Assembly (NCBI RefSeq): GCF_039697315.1 | Contig: NZ_CP155619.1 | Location: forward strand, 372,001 to 436,000 | Direction of reading: 5' to 3' | DNA length: 64,000 nucleotides | Source: Pseudomonas abietaniphila | Lineage (GTDB): Bacteria; Pseudomonadota; Gammaproteobacteria; Pseudomonadales; Pseudomonadaceae | In this document: piece by piece, positions 56,867 to 64,000 of the stretch | How positions within the stretch are numbered: position 1 is the stretch's first letter | Layout: each line of letters starts with the position of its first letter | The notes under the pieces: generated by a model | Database searches by the model: none | The model's input: the letters and a program-made list of their open reading frames with translations, nothing else | What the model was told of the DNA's origin: nothing | Position numbers and translations under genes: made by a program

Positions 56867-57361
56867 TCACACGCCGGAACGGTTCTGCACCATCGGCACC
56901 ATGTACACCGGCACCTCCGAAAGCTGTAAAACCCGCGCTGCAGTTCGCCCGATGGGCGTATCCCCCTCGGCGCCGTGGCTGTGGCTGCCGACCACCAGCA
57001 GATCGACTTCAAGCCTCTGCGCCTGTTCGAGTATCACGTTGGAGGGATCGCCCTGAACGACGCGTACGCTGCGAATCAGTTCAAGGTCCTGGTGATCTTC
57101 GCCAAGCTCATCACGAAAGCTGGCGAGCACCCTTTGCTCGATGCCTTCAATGACCGTATTCACACCTTCGCTGTGCAACTCTCTGAGCACGTCCTCAGCC
57201 AGATAGCTTTGCAGCACGGATTCAGCAAACAACCCCATGGGCTCGACGACATGGACCACGTGAAGCTCGGCATTGAACGTTTTGGCCAGCGCCAGCGCAT
57301 GCTGCAGGACGTAGGGCGCATAAAGACCAAGGTCCGTGGCATACAGCATCGAGCGAATCAT
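56867..57361 (-). CDS. Universal stress protein (UspA family)
   Basis: This 164-residue single-domain Usp protein has the N-terminal MLYATDLGLYAPYVLQHALALAKTF strand-helix and the nucleotide-binding DLLVVGSHSHGAEG followed by GRTAARVLQLSEVPVYMVP. The G-2x-G-9x-G(S/T) pattern is only partly kept, so ATP binding is uncertain. TGGAGG seven bases before ATG 57361 fixes the start; an upstream in-frame start is rejected. Confidence 0.88.
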   Translation of the reverse strand: MIRSMLYATDLGLYAPYVLQHALALAKTFNAELHVVHVVEPMGLFAESVLQSYLAEDVLRELHSEGVNTVIEGIEQRVLASFRDELGEDHQDLELIRSVRVVQGDPSNVILEQAQRLEVDLLVVGSHSHGAEGDTPIGRTAARVLQLSEVPVYMVPMVQNRSGV

Positions 57362-57456
57362 GTGACCTCCAGGCAGCCATGAAGGCGGAGACACCATTGA
57401 GCGTAGCAGCGCGCACGCGAAGCGGCGGGTTTGATACAGCTTTCCGGTCTAAAGGT

Positions 57457-58377
57457 TCACGGTTTTAGCTCATTGCTGATGCCATGGGGCACATGGCCCG
57501 TGGCGACCACCTCCCGTGCTTTCTCGCAATGCCCGGGTTGATCGTCGAAAAACACGTCGGCAGCGAAGGCCTCGAGGAAGGCCGACTTTTCCAGTCCTCC
57601 CAGGAAAAGCGACTCATCCAGTCGGATGTCCCACTCCCGCAGCGTGCGGATGACACGCTCGTGAGCGGGTGCAGAACGCGCGGTGACCAACGCCGTACGA
57701 ATGGGGCATGACTCTTCGGGAAACTCGCGCTGCAGCAGGTTCAACGCGGCAAGGAACGGTTTGAACGGCCCGCCCGGCAATGGCTGACGCGCCGCTTCCC
57801 GCTCGCTGGCCTGAAAAGCCTCAAGGCCGCCGGATTGGTAGACGCGTTCGGACTCGTCGGAAAACAGCACCGCATCACCGTCGAAGGCGATGCGCAACTC
57901 GGCACTGGCGGCACGCCGGGCGCCACCGGACAGAATCGTCGCCGCCGCAAACCCCGCGTCCAGCGCGCTGCGCACATCCTCCGCGTGGGTGGACAGAAAC
58001 AGGTGGCTGCCAAAGGCCGCGAGATAAGGAAATGGACTGCGCCCTCCGACGAATGCAGCGCGGGAGATGTCCAGACCGTAATGCTGAATCGAATTGAAGA
58101 CGCGCAGGCCAGTGTCCGCGCTGTTACGGGAGACCAGAATGACCTCCACGCGGGACTGACTGAGACTGGCATTGAGGCTCAGCAGCTTTTCCACCAGCAG
58201 AAAGGCATCGCCGGGCTCCAGCACTTCATCTTCATGATCGATCTGGTACTGGCGATAGGCGGCCACCCCATCTGCCATGTAGATCGCATGACTTTCCCGC
58301 AGGTCGAACAAGGCGCGCGAAGAAATCGCCAACACCAGCTTGCCGCCTGCAGTTTTCATGGTGAGATCGTTGGCCAT
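57457..58377 (-). CDS. 5'-nucleotidase, cytosolic cN-I-like
   Basis: This 306-residue protein matches the cytosolic 5'-nucleotidase 1 family, better known from animals and scattered in bacteria. Visible segments are LVLAISSRALFDLRESH (near the start), IEVILVSRNSADTGLRVFNSI (as VEVILVSRNS), RIAFDGDAVLFSDESE (a DxD nucleophile site) and VFFDDQPGHCE (motif IV). It should hydrolyse nucleoside monophosphates, probably AMP or IMP; specificity is not clear. The gene is alone. Confidence 0.88.
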   Translation of the reverse strand: MANDLTMKTAGGKLVLAISSRALFDLRESHAIYMADGVAAYRQYQIDHEDEVLEPGDAFLLVEKLLSLNASLSQSRVEVILVSRNSADTGLRVFNSIQHYGLDISRAAFVGGRSPFPYLAAFGSHLFLSTHAEDVRSALDAGFAAATILSGGARRAASAELRIAFDGDAVLFSDESERVYQSGGLEAFQASEREAARQPLPGGPFKPFLAALNLLQREFPEESCPIRTALVTARSAPAHERVIRTLREWDIRLDESLFLGGLEKSAFLEAFAADVFFDDQPGHCEKAREVVATGHVPHGISNELKP

Positions 58378-58443
58378 CGACTACTCCGTCCATTCAATGA
58401 GCTCGCGCTCCCCCCAGGGGTCGCGATTATAGAAAGATCGCTT

Positions 58444-59406
58444 CTAGCCTCCACGATGACTGCGATCGATGAAGGCCAGCGCGTGGTACAACGCCCGAAT
58501 CTTCGGCATGTCACAGCCCGCCGCCAGCGCGACGGCCAGTGGTTTTGCGTAAATCGCTTCCAGCTCCAGAGGGCGCTTTTCGACAAAATCGTGGTGCATG
58601 CTCGGGCGGTAATCCGGCATGTGGCCGGTGACCTTGAATAATTGCTCCGCGTACCCTTGCGGCAAGGTATGGCCGCAGGCTTCAGCCCCCTGCACCACCT
58701 CGGCCATCAGCCCTTGAATCAACTCGCGGCTGTCCGGGTCCGCCATCAGCGGCGTGGTGCTGGCATTGAGCAAAACCGAAAGCCCGTTATAGGGTACGTT
58801 CCACACCAGTTTCTGCCAGCGCGCCTTGTCGAGGTTATCCATCGCCACCGATTCGATACCGGCCGCATGGAACAGCGCCGCGCCCTCTTCGACCACGTTC
58901 AGTCGGGCCGCCCCATCAGCCGCGGGACCGCTGTGATAACCAATGTTGACGGCGCCGAACGCCTGGTGTGCGATCTGACCGGGACCGGTGCGGTGTACGC
59001 AAATGAAGCACAATCCGCCAAGCAAATGCAGCGAGTCGGGCAACACGGCGCGCAGGTCATCCTCGACGCCAAGCCCGTTCTGCAGCATCAACACCTTGGC
59101 ATTCGGCGCAGCGGCTTGAATGATTGCTGGCGCGACGCCGTCATTGCCGGTGGTCTTTGCGCCCACCAGCAACCAGTCACAGGCAGGCATCTCGTCGGCC
59201 AAGGCATAGGCCTGAACAGACTCCAGGCTCAACGCACCGTGCACCTGGCTTTCCACGCGCAAACCGTTCTGCGACACCGCGCTGAATTCACTGCGCAGCA
59301 GAAAGTGCACGTCATAGCCGGCCCGGGCCAGCATCAGGCCGTAAAAACCGCCGATCGCGCCGGTGCCGATGATGCCTATCCGTGGTTTTTTAATGGTTTC
59401 GCTCAT
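58444..59406 (-). CDS. 2-dehydropantoate 2-reductase-like protein
   Basis: This 320-residue protein belongs to the ketopantoate reductase (PanE/ApbA) family. It has the NADP site GIIGTGAIGGFYG (10-22) and the conserved Lys in ARWQKLVWNVPYNGLSVL. The family step reduces 2-dehydropantoate for coenzyme A synthesis. Several paralogues with other substrates exist, so panE itself is not assigned. The thioredoxin-like gene lies 10 bases downstream on the same strand side, upstream in transcription, so the two may be co-transcribed. Confidence 0.87.
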   Translation of the reverse strand: MSETIKKPRIGIIGTGAIGGFYGLMLARAGYDVHFLLRSEFSAVSQNGLRVESQVHGALSLESVQAYALADEMPACDWLLVGAKTTGNDGVAPAIIQAAAPNAKVLMLQNGLGVEDDLRAVLPDSLHLLGGLCFICVHRTGPGQIAHQAFGAVNIGYHSGPAADGAARLNVVEEGAALFHAAGIESVAMDNLDKARWQKLVWNVPYNGLSVLLNASTTPLMADPDSRELIQGLMAEVVQGAEACGHTLPQGYAEQLFKVTGHMPDYRPSMHHDFVEKRPLELEAIYAKPLAVALAAGCDMPKIRALYHALAFIDRSHRGG

Positions 59407-59416
59407 GCTCCCCCCT

Positions 59417-59752
59417 TCAAGGTAACTCCTCAGGTGCGCGCCCCATGGCCTGGTCCAGGCCGATCATGAGGGCTTCAGCGGACATCTTGCTGCGTAACGC
59501 GCCGTAAAATTCACCGTCGCGAATGACGAACAGCGACGGCAGGTGGAAGACGCCATAGCGCTGCACCGCGCCTCCGTTTTCTTCGGCATCGATCCAGCAC
59601 AGCCGGTCGACGGGCAACGATTGCTCTGGCAGATGCTGGCGGGCCCAACGGCAACTGGAGCAACCCACGCTGGTGAATATAAGCAGCGAGACGCCAGGCA
59701 GCGCCAGCAGTTGCTGGTCGAGGTCAAAATCCGTCAGTTGCAGTTGATCCAC
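59417..59752 (-). CDS. Thioredoxin-family protein
   Basis: This 111-residue thioredoxin fold has the redox pair C31-x-x-C34 (GCSSCRWA) and the cis-Pro loop in HLPSLFVI. It has no signal peptide, so it is cytosolic. A GTG at 59752 with GGAG eight bases before it is the best start; the open frame extends 43 codons upstream with unrelated sequence. It probably shares a transcript with the ketopantoate-reductase-like gene ten bases downstream. Its partner is unknown. Confidence 0.8.
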   Translation of the reverse strand: MDQLQLTDFDLDQQLLALPGVSLLIFTSVGCSSCRWARQHLPEQSLPVDRLCWIDAEENGGAVQRYGVFHLPSLFVIRDGEFYGALRSKMSAEALMIGLDQAMGRAPEELP

Positions 59753-60006
59753 GTCGATCTCTCCAGGGTGCGCCGTGCGCTGTCCGTCCACAGGGCGCAG
59801 TTTAACCACATCGGGCGCGCTGTCTGCCCCGCCCCCAGACAAAAGTGGTCTGCAATCCCGCGCCTGTTGGACGAAAGCCACGTTTACCCATTGTCGAAGT
59901 ACCGGCGAACGCGCTAAGGTTCGGCTCCCCCGTTGCGCTCCATAATGCTCGGCTCCGCCGCACGGGGACGTTGGCGGCCAGCATCCGTGACCTGATGAGT
60001 AACACG

Positions 60007-61083
60007 ATGGCTGATTTACCGATTGACGACCTCAACGTTGCCTCCAACGAGACACTGATCACGCCGGATCAGCTCAAGCGCGAAATCCCCCTCACCGCTG
60101 CCGCCCAGGCCACCGTGAGCAAGGGTCGCGAAGTGATCCGCAACATTCTCGATGGCAAGGACCACCGGCTGTTCATCGTGATCGGGCCGTGCTCGATCCA
60201 TGACATCAAGGCTGCCCACGAATACGCCGAGCGCCTGAAGGCACTGGCTGCGGAAGTGTCCGACACTCTGTATCTGGTCATGCGCGTCTACTTCGAAAAA
60301 CCGCGCACTACCGTTGGCTGGAAAGGCCTGATCAACGACCCGTACCTTGATGACTCCTTCAAGATTCAGGACGGTCTGCATATCGGTCGTCAACTGCTGC
60401 TGGATCTGGCCGAGAAAGGCCTGCCGACCGCGACCGAAGCCCTTGACCCGATCTCGCCGCAATATCTGCAGGACCTGATCAGCTGGTCGGCCATCGGCGC
60501 ACGCACCACCGAATCCCAGACTCACCGTGAAATGGCGTCCGGCCTGTCCTCGGCCGTCGGCTTCAAGAACGGCACCGACGGTGGCCTGACGGTTGCCATC
60601 AACGCCCTGCAGTCGGTGTCCAGTCCGCACCGTTTCCTGGGTATCAATCAGGAAGGCGGTGTCTCCATCGTCACCACCAAAGGCAATGCCTACGGTCACG
60701 TGGTGCTGCGCGGTGGCAACGGCAAGCCGAACTACGACTCGGTCAGCGTCGCGCTCTGCGAACAGGCGTTGAACAAGGCGAAGATCAAACCGAACATCAT
60801 GGTCGATTGCAGCCACGCCAACTCCAACAAGGATCCGGCGCTGCAGCCACTGGTCATGGAAAACGTCGCCAACCAGATTCTGGAAGGTAACGAGTCGATC
60901 ATCGGCCTGATGGTTGAAAGCCATCTGAAATGGGGTGCCCAAGCCATCCCTAAAGACCTCGCCGACCTGCAATACGGCGTGTCGATCACCGACGCCTGCA
61001 TCGACTGGGAAAGCACCGAGAAGACCTTGCGCAGCATGCACGCGAAGCTCAAGGACGTGCTGCCCAAGCGCAAGCGCGACTGA
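60007..61083 (+). CDS. DAHP synthase (class I), shikimate pathway
   Basis: This 358-residue enzyme condenses phosphoenolpyruvate and erythrose 4-phosphate in the first step of aromatic synthesis. Signature segments are FIVIGPCSIHD, MRVYFEKPRTTVGWKGLINDP, GARTTESQTHREMASGLS, KNGTDGG and VDCSHANSNKD. It belongs to the AroF/G/H type, with feedback by an aromatic amino acid; which one (Tyr, Trp or Phe) cannot be read safely, so no symbol is given. The start MADLPIDDLN is the family N-terminus; an ATG four codons earlier is possible. Confidence 0.95.
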   Translation: MADLPIDDLNVASNETLITPDQLKREIPLTAAAQATVSKGREVIRNILDGKDHRLFIVIGPCSIHDIKAAHEYAERLKALAAEVSDTLYLVMRVYFEKPRTTVGWKGLINDPYLDDSFKIQDGLHIGRQLLLDLAEKGLPTATEALDPISPQYLQDLISWSAIGARTTESQTHREMASGLSSAVGFKNGTDGGLTVAINALQSVSSPHRFLGINQEGGVSIVTTKGNAYGHVVLRGGNGKPNYDSVSVALCEQALNKAKIKPNIMVDCSHANSNKDPALQPLVMENVANQILEGNESIIGLMVESHLKWGAQAIPKDLADLQYGVSITDACIDWESTEKTLRSMHAKLKDVLPKRKRD

Positions 61084-61102
61084 TCGCTACGCCAGAAACA
61101 AC

Positions 61103-61129
61103 AACGCCGAGCAATTGCTCGGCGTTTTT
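61103..61129 (+). terminator. Terminator of the DAHP synthase gene
   Basis: AACGCCGAGCAATTGCTCGGCGTT is a perfect palindrome followed by TTTC, 20 bases after the stop. It could also serve the GNAT gene on the other strand. Confidence 0.9.
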
Positions 61130-61166
61130 CATTACAACGTTTATGGCTTAATCCAGGAATCCAGGT

Positions 61167-61448
61167 TCAGATCTTGGCGGCCTGACGCTGATTGCGCTCC
61201 ATATAGCGTTCGACGTAAGAGCACGAGGGAATGACGGTGTAGCCCATGCTTTCTGCGTAATCGAGCGCCACTTCAGTCAGTGCCGCCGCAATGCCTCGTC
61301 CCCGCAAAGCGTTGGGAACGAACGTACGATAAATGTCCAGGGTCTGTTTCCCCAGGTCCATGTACGTCAGATAGGCTCGGTGACCGTCGATGTTGATTTC
61401 GAACTGGTGACCGGTCTTGTCATGGTGGATGGACAACGCCTCGCTCAT
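61167..61448 (-). CDS. Small GNAT-type N-acetyltransferase (YjdJ-like)
   Basis: This 93-residue protein has the short GNAT domain of the GCN5-like YidJ/YjdJ group. Acetyl-CoA-site residues are in VPNALRGRGIAAALTEVALDYAE, and the later VIPSCSYVERYMERN is typical of the group. ATG 61448 (MSEALSIHHD) follows CGAGGAG; a start 15 codons earlier is rejected. The substrate is unknown. Confidence 0.88.
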   Translation of the reverse strand: MSEALSIHHDKTGHQFEINIDGHRAYLTYMDLGKQTLDIYRTFVPNALRGRGIAAALTEVALDYAESMGYTVIPSCSYVERYMERNQRQAAKI

Positions 61449-62152
61449 CACTACTCCTCGCGGGTCTTGGAATTGGACCCTTACCTTACCCATCTTTGTC
61501 CGGCGAAGGAACCTCTACAGGCAAGTATGAAAACCACCGCGAGCCGACCGCCTTAGGGGCCTGTGCGCGCAATACTGCCTTCTACGCCACCCTGTGCCTG
61601 ATTTGGACACCGAGAAGAGCTTTGCTGTTCTCAAACAAAGAGCACCTGCAAATAGTAGGCGCCATTATCGAATCCGCTCAAGTGAATCAACAGCAAAATG
61701 CACTGCCGCACATCTGACCGGGCAGCACGATGGAACCTGACGTCGCCGGGGAATGTCCATTGAGACGCCAGTGCTTCGCCAAAGTCACTTTAAGCACCAA
61801 AGAACAAGCATCCTCGGCGATCATCGTCTATACAAAAAAAGGCTGCAAAGCGGTTCAACGCCACTTGGCCGAGGCCGAAGTCACGACGATCGGCCTTGGT
61901 CAGGTTATTGACGTATGCAGGGTTTGGCGTCCATGGCCGCCCCACTGGCAGGTGTATTCGCCTGACAGGGCTGGGGTTTTTCCAGACAAAAAGCGTGAAG
62001 AAGTGCGCGGAACACTTTCAAAGCAAAGAATTTTATGCGGTTCTTGCGCTTAGTCCGTTTACTTACTACAAACAATGGGTAGTATGTACGCCGGTCATTT
62101 TCTCATTTTCGAGAGATGACTAATTTGATAGAAGTCCTTTAAGGGGAACACG
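61449..62152. other. Long intergenic region upstream of oprI
   Basis: These 704 bases have no gene I can support. Two short plus-strand frames (61496-61717 and 61730-62053) lack ribosome sites and family resemblance. Base use is less GC-rich than in the neighbours. The strong oprI promoter must lie in the last part, in the AT-rich stretch around 62040-62130; I could not fix the -35/-10. Confidence 0.45.
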
Positions 62153-62404
62153 ATGAACAACGTTCTGAAATTCTCTGCTCTGGCCCTGGCCGCAGTTCTG
62201 GCTACCGGTTGCAGCAGCGCCTCCAAAGAAACCGAAGCTCGTCTGACTGCAACTGAAGACGCAGCTGCTCGTTCGCAAGCTCGTGCTGATGAAGCCTATC
62301 GCAAGGCTGATGAAGCTCTGGCTGCTGCTCAGAAAGCTCAGCAGACTGCTGACGAAGCCAACGAGCGCGCTCTGCGCATGTTGGACAAGGCAAGCCGCAA
62401 GTAA
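62153..62404 (+). CDS. oprI: Major outer membrane lipoprotein OprI
   Basis: This 83-residue Lpp-type lipoprotein has the lipobox LATGC (Cys20). The mature part is an Ala-rich trimeric coiled coil and ends in Lys83, the residue that Lpp uses to attach to peptidoglycan. AAGGGGA precedes the ATG. A terminator follows. The adjacent convergent gene is an L,D-transpeptidase, the enzyme class that makes the lipoprotein-peptidoglycan bond. Confidence 0.97.
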   Translation: MNNVLKFSALALAAVLATGCSSASKETEARLTATEDAAARSQARADEAYRKADEALAAAQKAQQTADEANERALRMLDKASRK

Positions 62405-62425
62405 TAATCCCTCGGGATTATTGAT

Positions 62426-62455
62426 AAGCCGATCCGGTTTCGGATCGGCTTTTTT
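62426..62455 (+). terminator. Terminator of oprI
   Basis: AAGCCGATCC GGTTTC GGATCGGCTT followed by TTTT. A shorter stem (AATAATCCC/GGGATTATT, 62403-62422) lies just before it. Confidence 0.92.
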
Positions 62456-62520
62456 GTTGCCTGATTTCCTCACCCGGAACGCTTCCGGAATCGCCTTGAA
62501 CGGCACGGTCTTCAGGCAAT

Positions 62521-62566
62521 AAAAAACCCGTTCACCCTGCCCTGCCTTGCAGAGCCTGGTGAACGG
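62521..62566 (-). terminator. Terminator of the L,D-transpeptidase gene
   Basis: On the minus strand ACCCGTTCACC ... GGTGAACGGGT is followed by TTTTTTATT, about 30 bases after the gene. Confidence 0.85.
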
Positions 62567-62594
62567 GTATCAGCGTCAGGTCAGGCAGTTGCCG

Positions 62595-63563
62595 TTACTG
62601 CAGCGTGACCGGCGTGTTGTTCACGACCGGAGCCGCCGTTCCAGGCACCGCGATCTCCACCGGCATGCCGTCTTCGGCAGCGACCACATCACGCACTTCA
62701 TCCCAATTGATCCGCAGGTTGTTGGCCAGGTCTTCACGCTTGAGCAGCGCGTTGATCACGGTTGTGTGCTTGTCGACCACCGACGGGTTGCCGCTTTCAT
62801 CCAGTGGCGTGTGCGCTTCGAGGTACACCTTGCCACCGCTGATGCCGAACTTGTACGGCTCATTCATGATGCGCACAGTCGTGCCGACCGGAACCATGTT
62901 GGCCATTTCCAGCACGTTGTTGTTGTACATGCGGAAGCAGCCATGGCTGGTGCGCATGCCGATCCCGAACTTTTTGTTCGAGCCATGGATCAGGTAACCC
63001 GGCAAGCCCAGACCGAACTTGAACGGCCCCAGCGGGTTGTCCGGCCCTGCTGGCACCACGTTGGGCAGGATGTCGCCATCGGCGGCATGCTCGGCTTTGA
63101 CCGAAGCAGGCGGTGTCCAGGTCGGGTTGGGTGTCTTGGCGGTCACCTTGGTGGTGGACACCGGCGAGCCCCAGCCTTCACGGCCAATACCCAGCGGGAA
63201 GGTGTACACCACGTTCTGGCCTTTCGGGTAGTAGTACAACCGGTACTCGGCAAGGTTGATGACGATCCCTTCACGCGGGCCCGGCGGCAGGATGAAGCGG
63301 GTCGGCAGAATGACCTGAGTCCCGGCGCCCGGCAACCAGGCGTCAACGCCGGGGTTGGCTGCGATCATTTCCAGATAGCCCAGGTCGTACTGGGTGGCGA
63401 GGTCGGCGAAGGTGTCTTCGTACTTGGCGGTGACGGTCTGGACCGCGCCGATGATGTCTTCGCCGGGTGGCGGCAACGGGAACTCCAGAGCGGAGACAGG
63501 GCCGGCCGCACACAGTGCAGCAAGCGACAGACAGCGGGCGAAAGCTGGAATGCGCGACAACAT
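62595..63563 (-). CDS. Periplasmic L,D-transpeptidase (YkuD domain)
   Basis: This is a 322-residue exported enzyme. It has a signal peptide (about 1-25), a LysM-like peptidoglycan-binding segment (about 45-95, EDTFADLATQYDLGYLEMIAANPGV) and a YkuD catalytic domain with HGSNKKFGIG and SHGCFRM (Cys209). The layout is that of E. coli ErfK/YbiS/YcfS, which attach Lpp to the wall. With oprI next door, OprI is the likely substrate. ATG 63563 (MLSRIPAFAR) follows AAGGA; an in-frame start 18 codons earlier is rejected. Confidence 0.93.
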   Translation of the reverse strand: MLSRIPAFARCLSLAALCAAGPVSALEFPLPPPGEDIIGAVQTVTAKYEDTFADLATQYDLGYLEMIAANPGVDAWLPGAGTQVILPTRFILPPGPREGIVINLAEYRLYYYPKGQNVVYTFPLGIGREGWGSPVSTTKVTAKTPNPTWTPPASVKAEHAADGDILPNVVPAGPDNPLGPFKFGLGLPGYLIHGSNKKFGIGMRTSHGCFRMYNNNVLEMANMVPVGTTVRIMNEPYKFGISGGKVYLEAHTPLDESGNPSVVDKHTTVINALLKREDLANNLRINWDEVRDVVAAEDGMPVEIAVPGTAAPVVNNTPVTLQ

Positions 63564-63647
63564 CCGGAGAATCCTTGGGTAAACGGGAGGCTTGAATGAG
63601 CGCGATTGTACACGCACCCAAAGGCCTTCGGGAGTAGGCGCGACGGC

Positions 63648-63944
63648 TTACTCGCCGGTGTCCAGTTCGGGCCAGATGGGGTTCCATCCGCGGCGCTGTG
63701 CGTCGATGATTGCCCGGCACAACGGGCACAGACGCTCATCCTGGTAAATGGCCTGCTCGACATTGGACCAGCGTGGCTGCGCGGGCAGCAGACTGCCACA
63801 CAGAGTACGGTCGGCGGAACCCGCCAGCTCCAGTTGCCGGGCGGCCAGATGCACTCGAACTTCCTGGCACGCGAACAGGTCGAGCTGCTCATCGGGCTCG
63901 ATCAGTTGATAGGCAAAAAGGGACCAGGCGGGACGGCGCGGCAT
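63648..63944 (-). CDS. Small conserved protein with CxxC motif
   Basis: This is an unrecognised 98-residue protein. CPLC (near residue 73) followed by RAIIDAQRRGWNPIWPEL, with earlier Cys residues, may bind zinc. GGAG lies seven bases before the ATG. It is upstream of the L,D-transpeptidase gene on the same strand, 85 bases away, and may share its transcript. Function unknown. Confidence 0.72.
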   Translation of the reverse strand: MPRRPAWSLFAYQLIEPDEQLDLFACQEVRVHLAARQLELAGSADRTLCGSLLPAQPRWSNVEQAIYQDERLCPLCRAIIDAQRRGWNPIWPELDTGE

Positions 63945-64000
63945 GGGGGGCTCCAGTTCGGGGGCGCCACATTAGCCGAAAGCCTTAATTTGGAAAAGGG

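Noticed and set aside
61496..62053. Two short frames upstream of oprI
   Set aside because: No ribosome site, no family resemblance, and the region looks non-coding.

Overview
The window is a stretch of a Pseudomonas chromosome, probably from the fluorescens/syringae lineage. It has high GC and Pseudomonas-type start sites. It carries the conserved envelope block cmaX-crfX-cmpX-sigX-oprF, a Pseudomonas oprI, and REP/REPIN repeats of the kind found in that lineage. I see no rRNA, tRNA, prophage, insertion sequence or CRISPR array. About 49 protein genes fill the window, and no gene looks obviously broken.

Left third (1-23 kb), accessory metabolism and signalling. An isolated penicillin-binding protein 2 gene is followed by a three-subunit membrane gluconate 2-dehydrogenase operon and a Tat-exported SMP-30/gluconolactonase-like protein. 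These point to periplasmic sugar-acid oxidation. Next come an unrecognised Cys/Trp-free protein, a secreted MetX-like hydrolase, an HxlR regulator and a methyltransferase. Then there is a small divergent gene pair sharing a LexA box: an unknown 99-residue protein and a compact, diverged SRAP (HMCES/YedK-like) protein. A GAF-GAF-GGDEF-EAL protein, a YahK-type aldehyde reductase, a PaoABC-type periplasmic aldehyde oxidoreductase and a CHASE-PAS-GGDEF cyclase follow.

Middle (23-43 kb), mostly core. rlmKL, rmf and pyrD come first. Next is a nitrate-assimilation regulatory/transport block: nasS and nasT, a leader with a strong terminator, nasA, and a PP2C-kinase fusion. A sigma-54-like promoter precedes nasS. 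The reductase genes expected next to this block are absent, and oprF follows directly. Then come sigX, cmpX, crfX, cmaX, rraA, a lipase-like hydrolase, and the divergent pair ppsA/ppsR.

Right third (42-64 kb). This holds the 2-methylcitrate operon (GntR regulator-prpB-prpC-acnD-prpF, no adjacent prpD) with a palindromic operator and embedded REPINs. Next is a three-gene retropepsin / inactive transglutaminase-7TM / ATP-grasp operon, the most promising poorly described system here. pabB, thrH, cysH, cysB, a universal stress protein, a cN-I-like nucleotidase, a ketopantoate-reductase-like gene, a thioredoxin, DAHP synthase, a GNAT protein, oprI with an adjacent L,D-transpeptidase, and a small CxxC protein complete the window.

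Starts were chosen from homologue N-termini recalled from memory and from visible Shine-Dalgarno sequences. Several differ from the longest open frame, and sigX, ppsA (TTG), thrH and the thioredoxin (GTG) use non-ATG starts.
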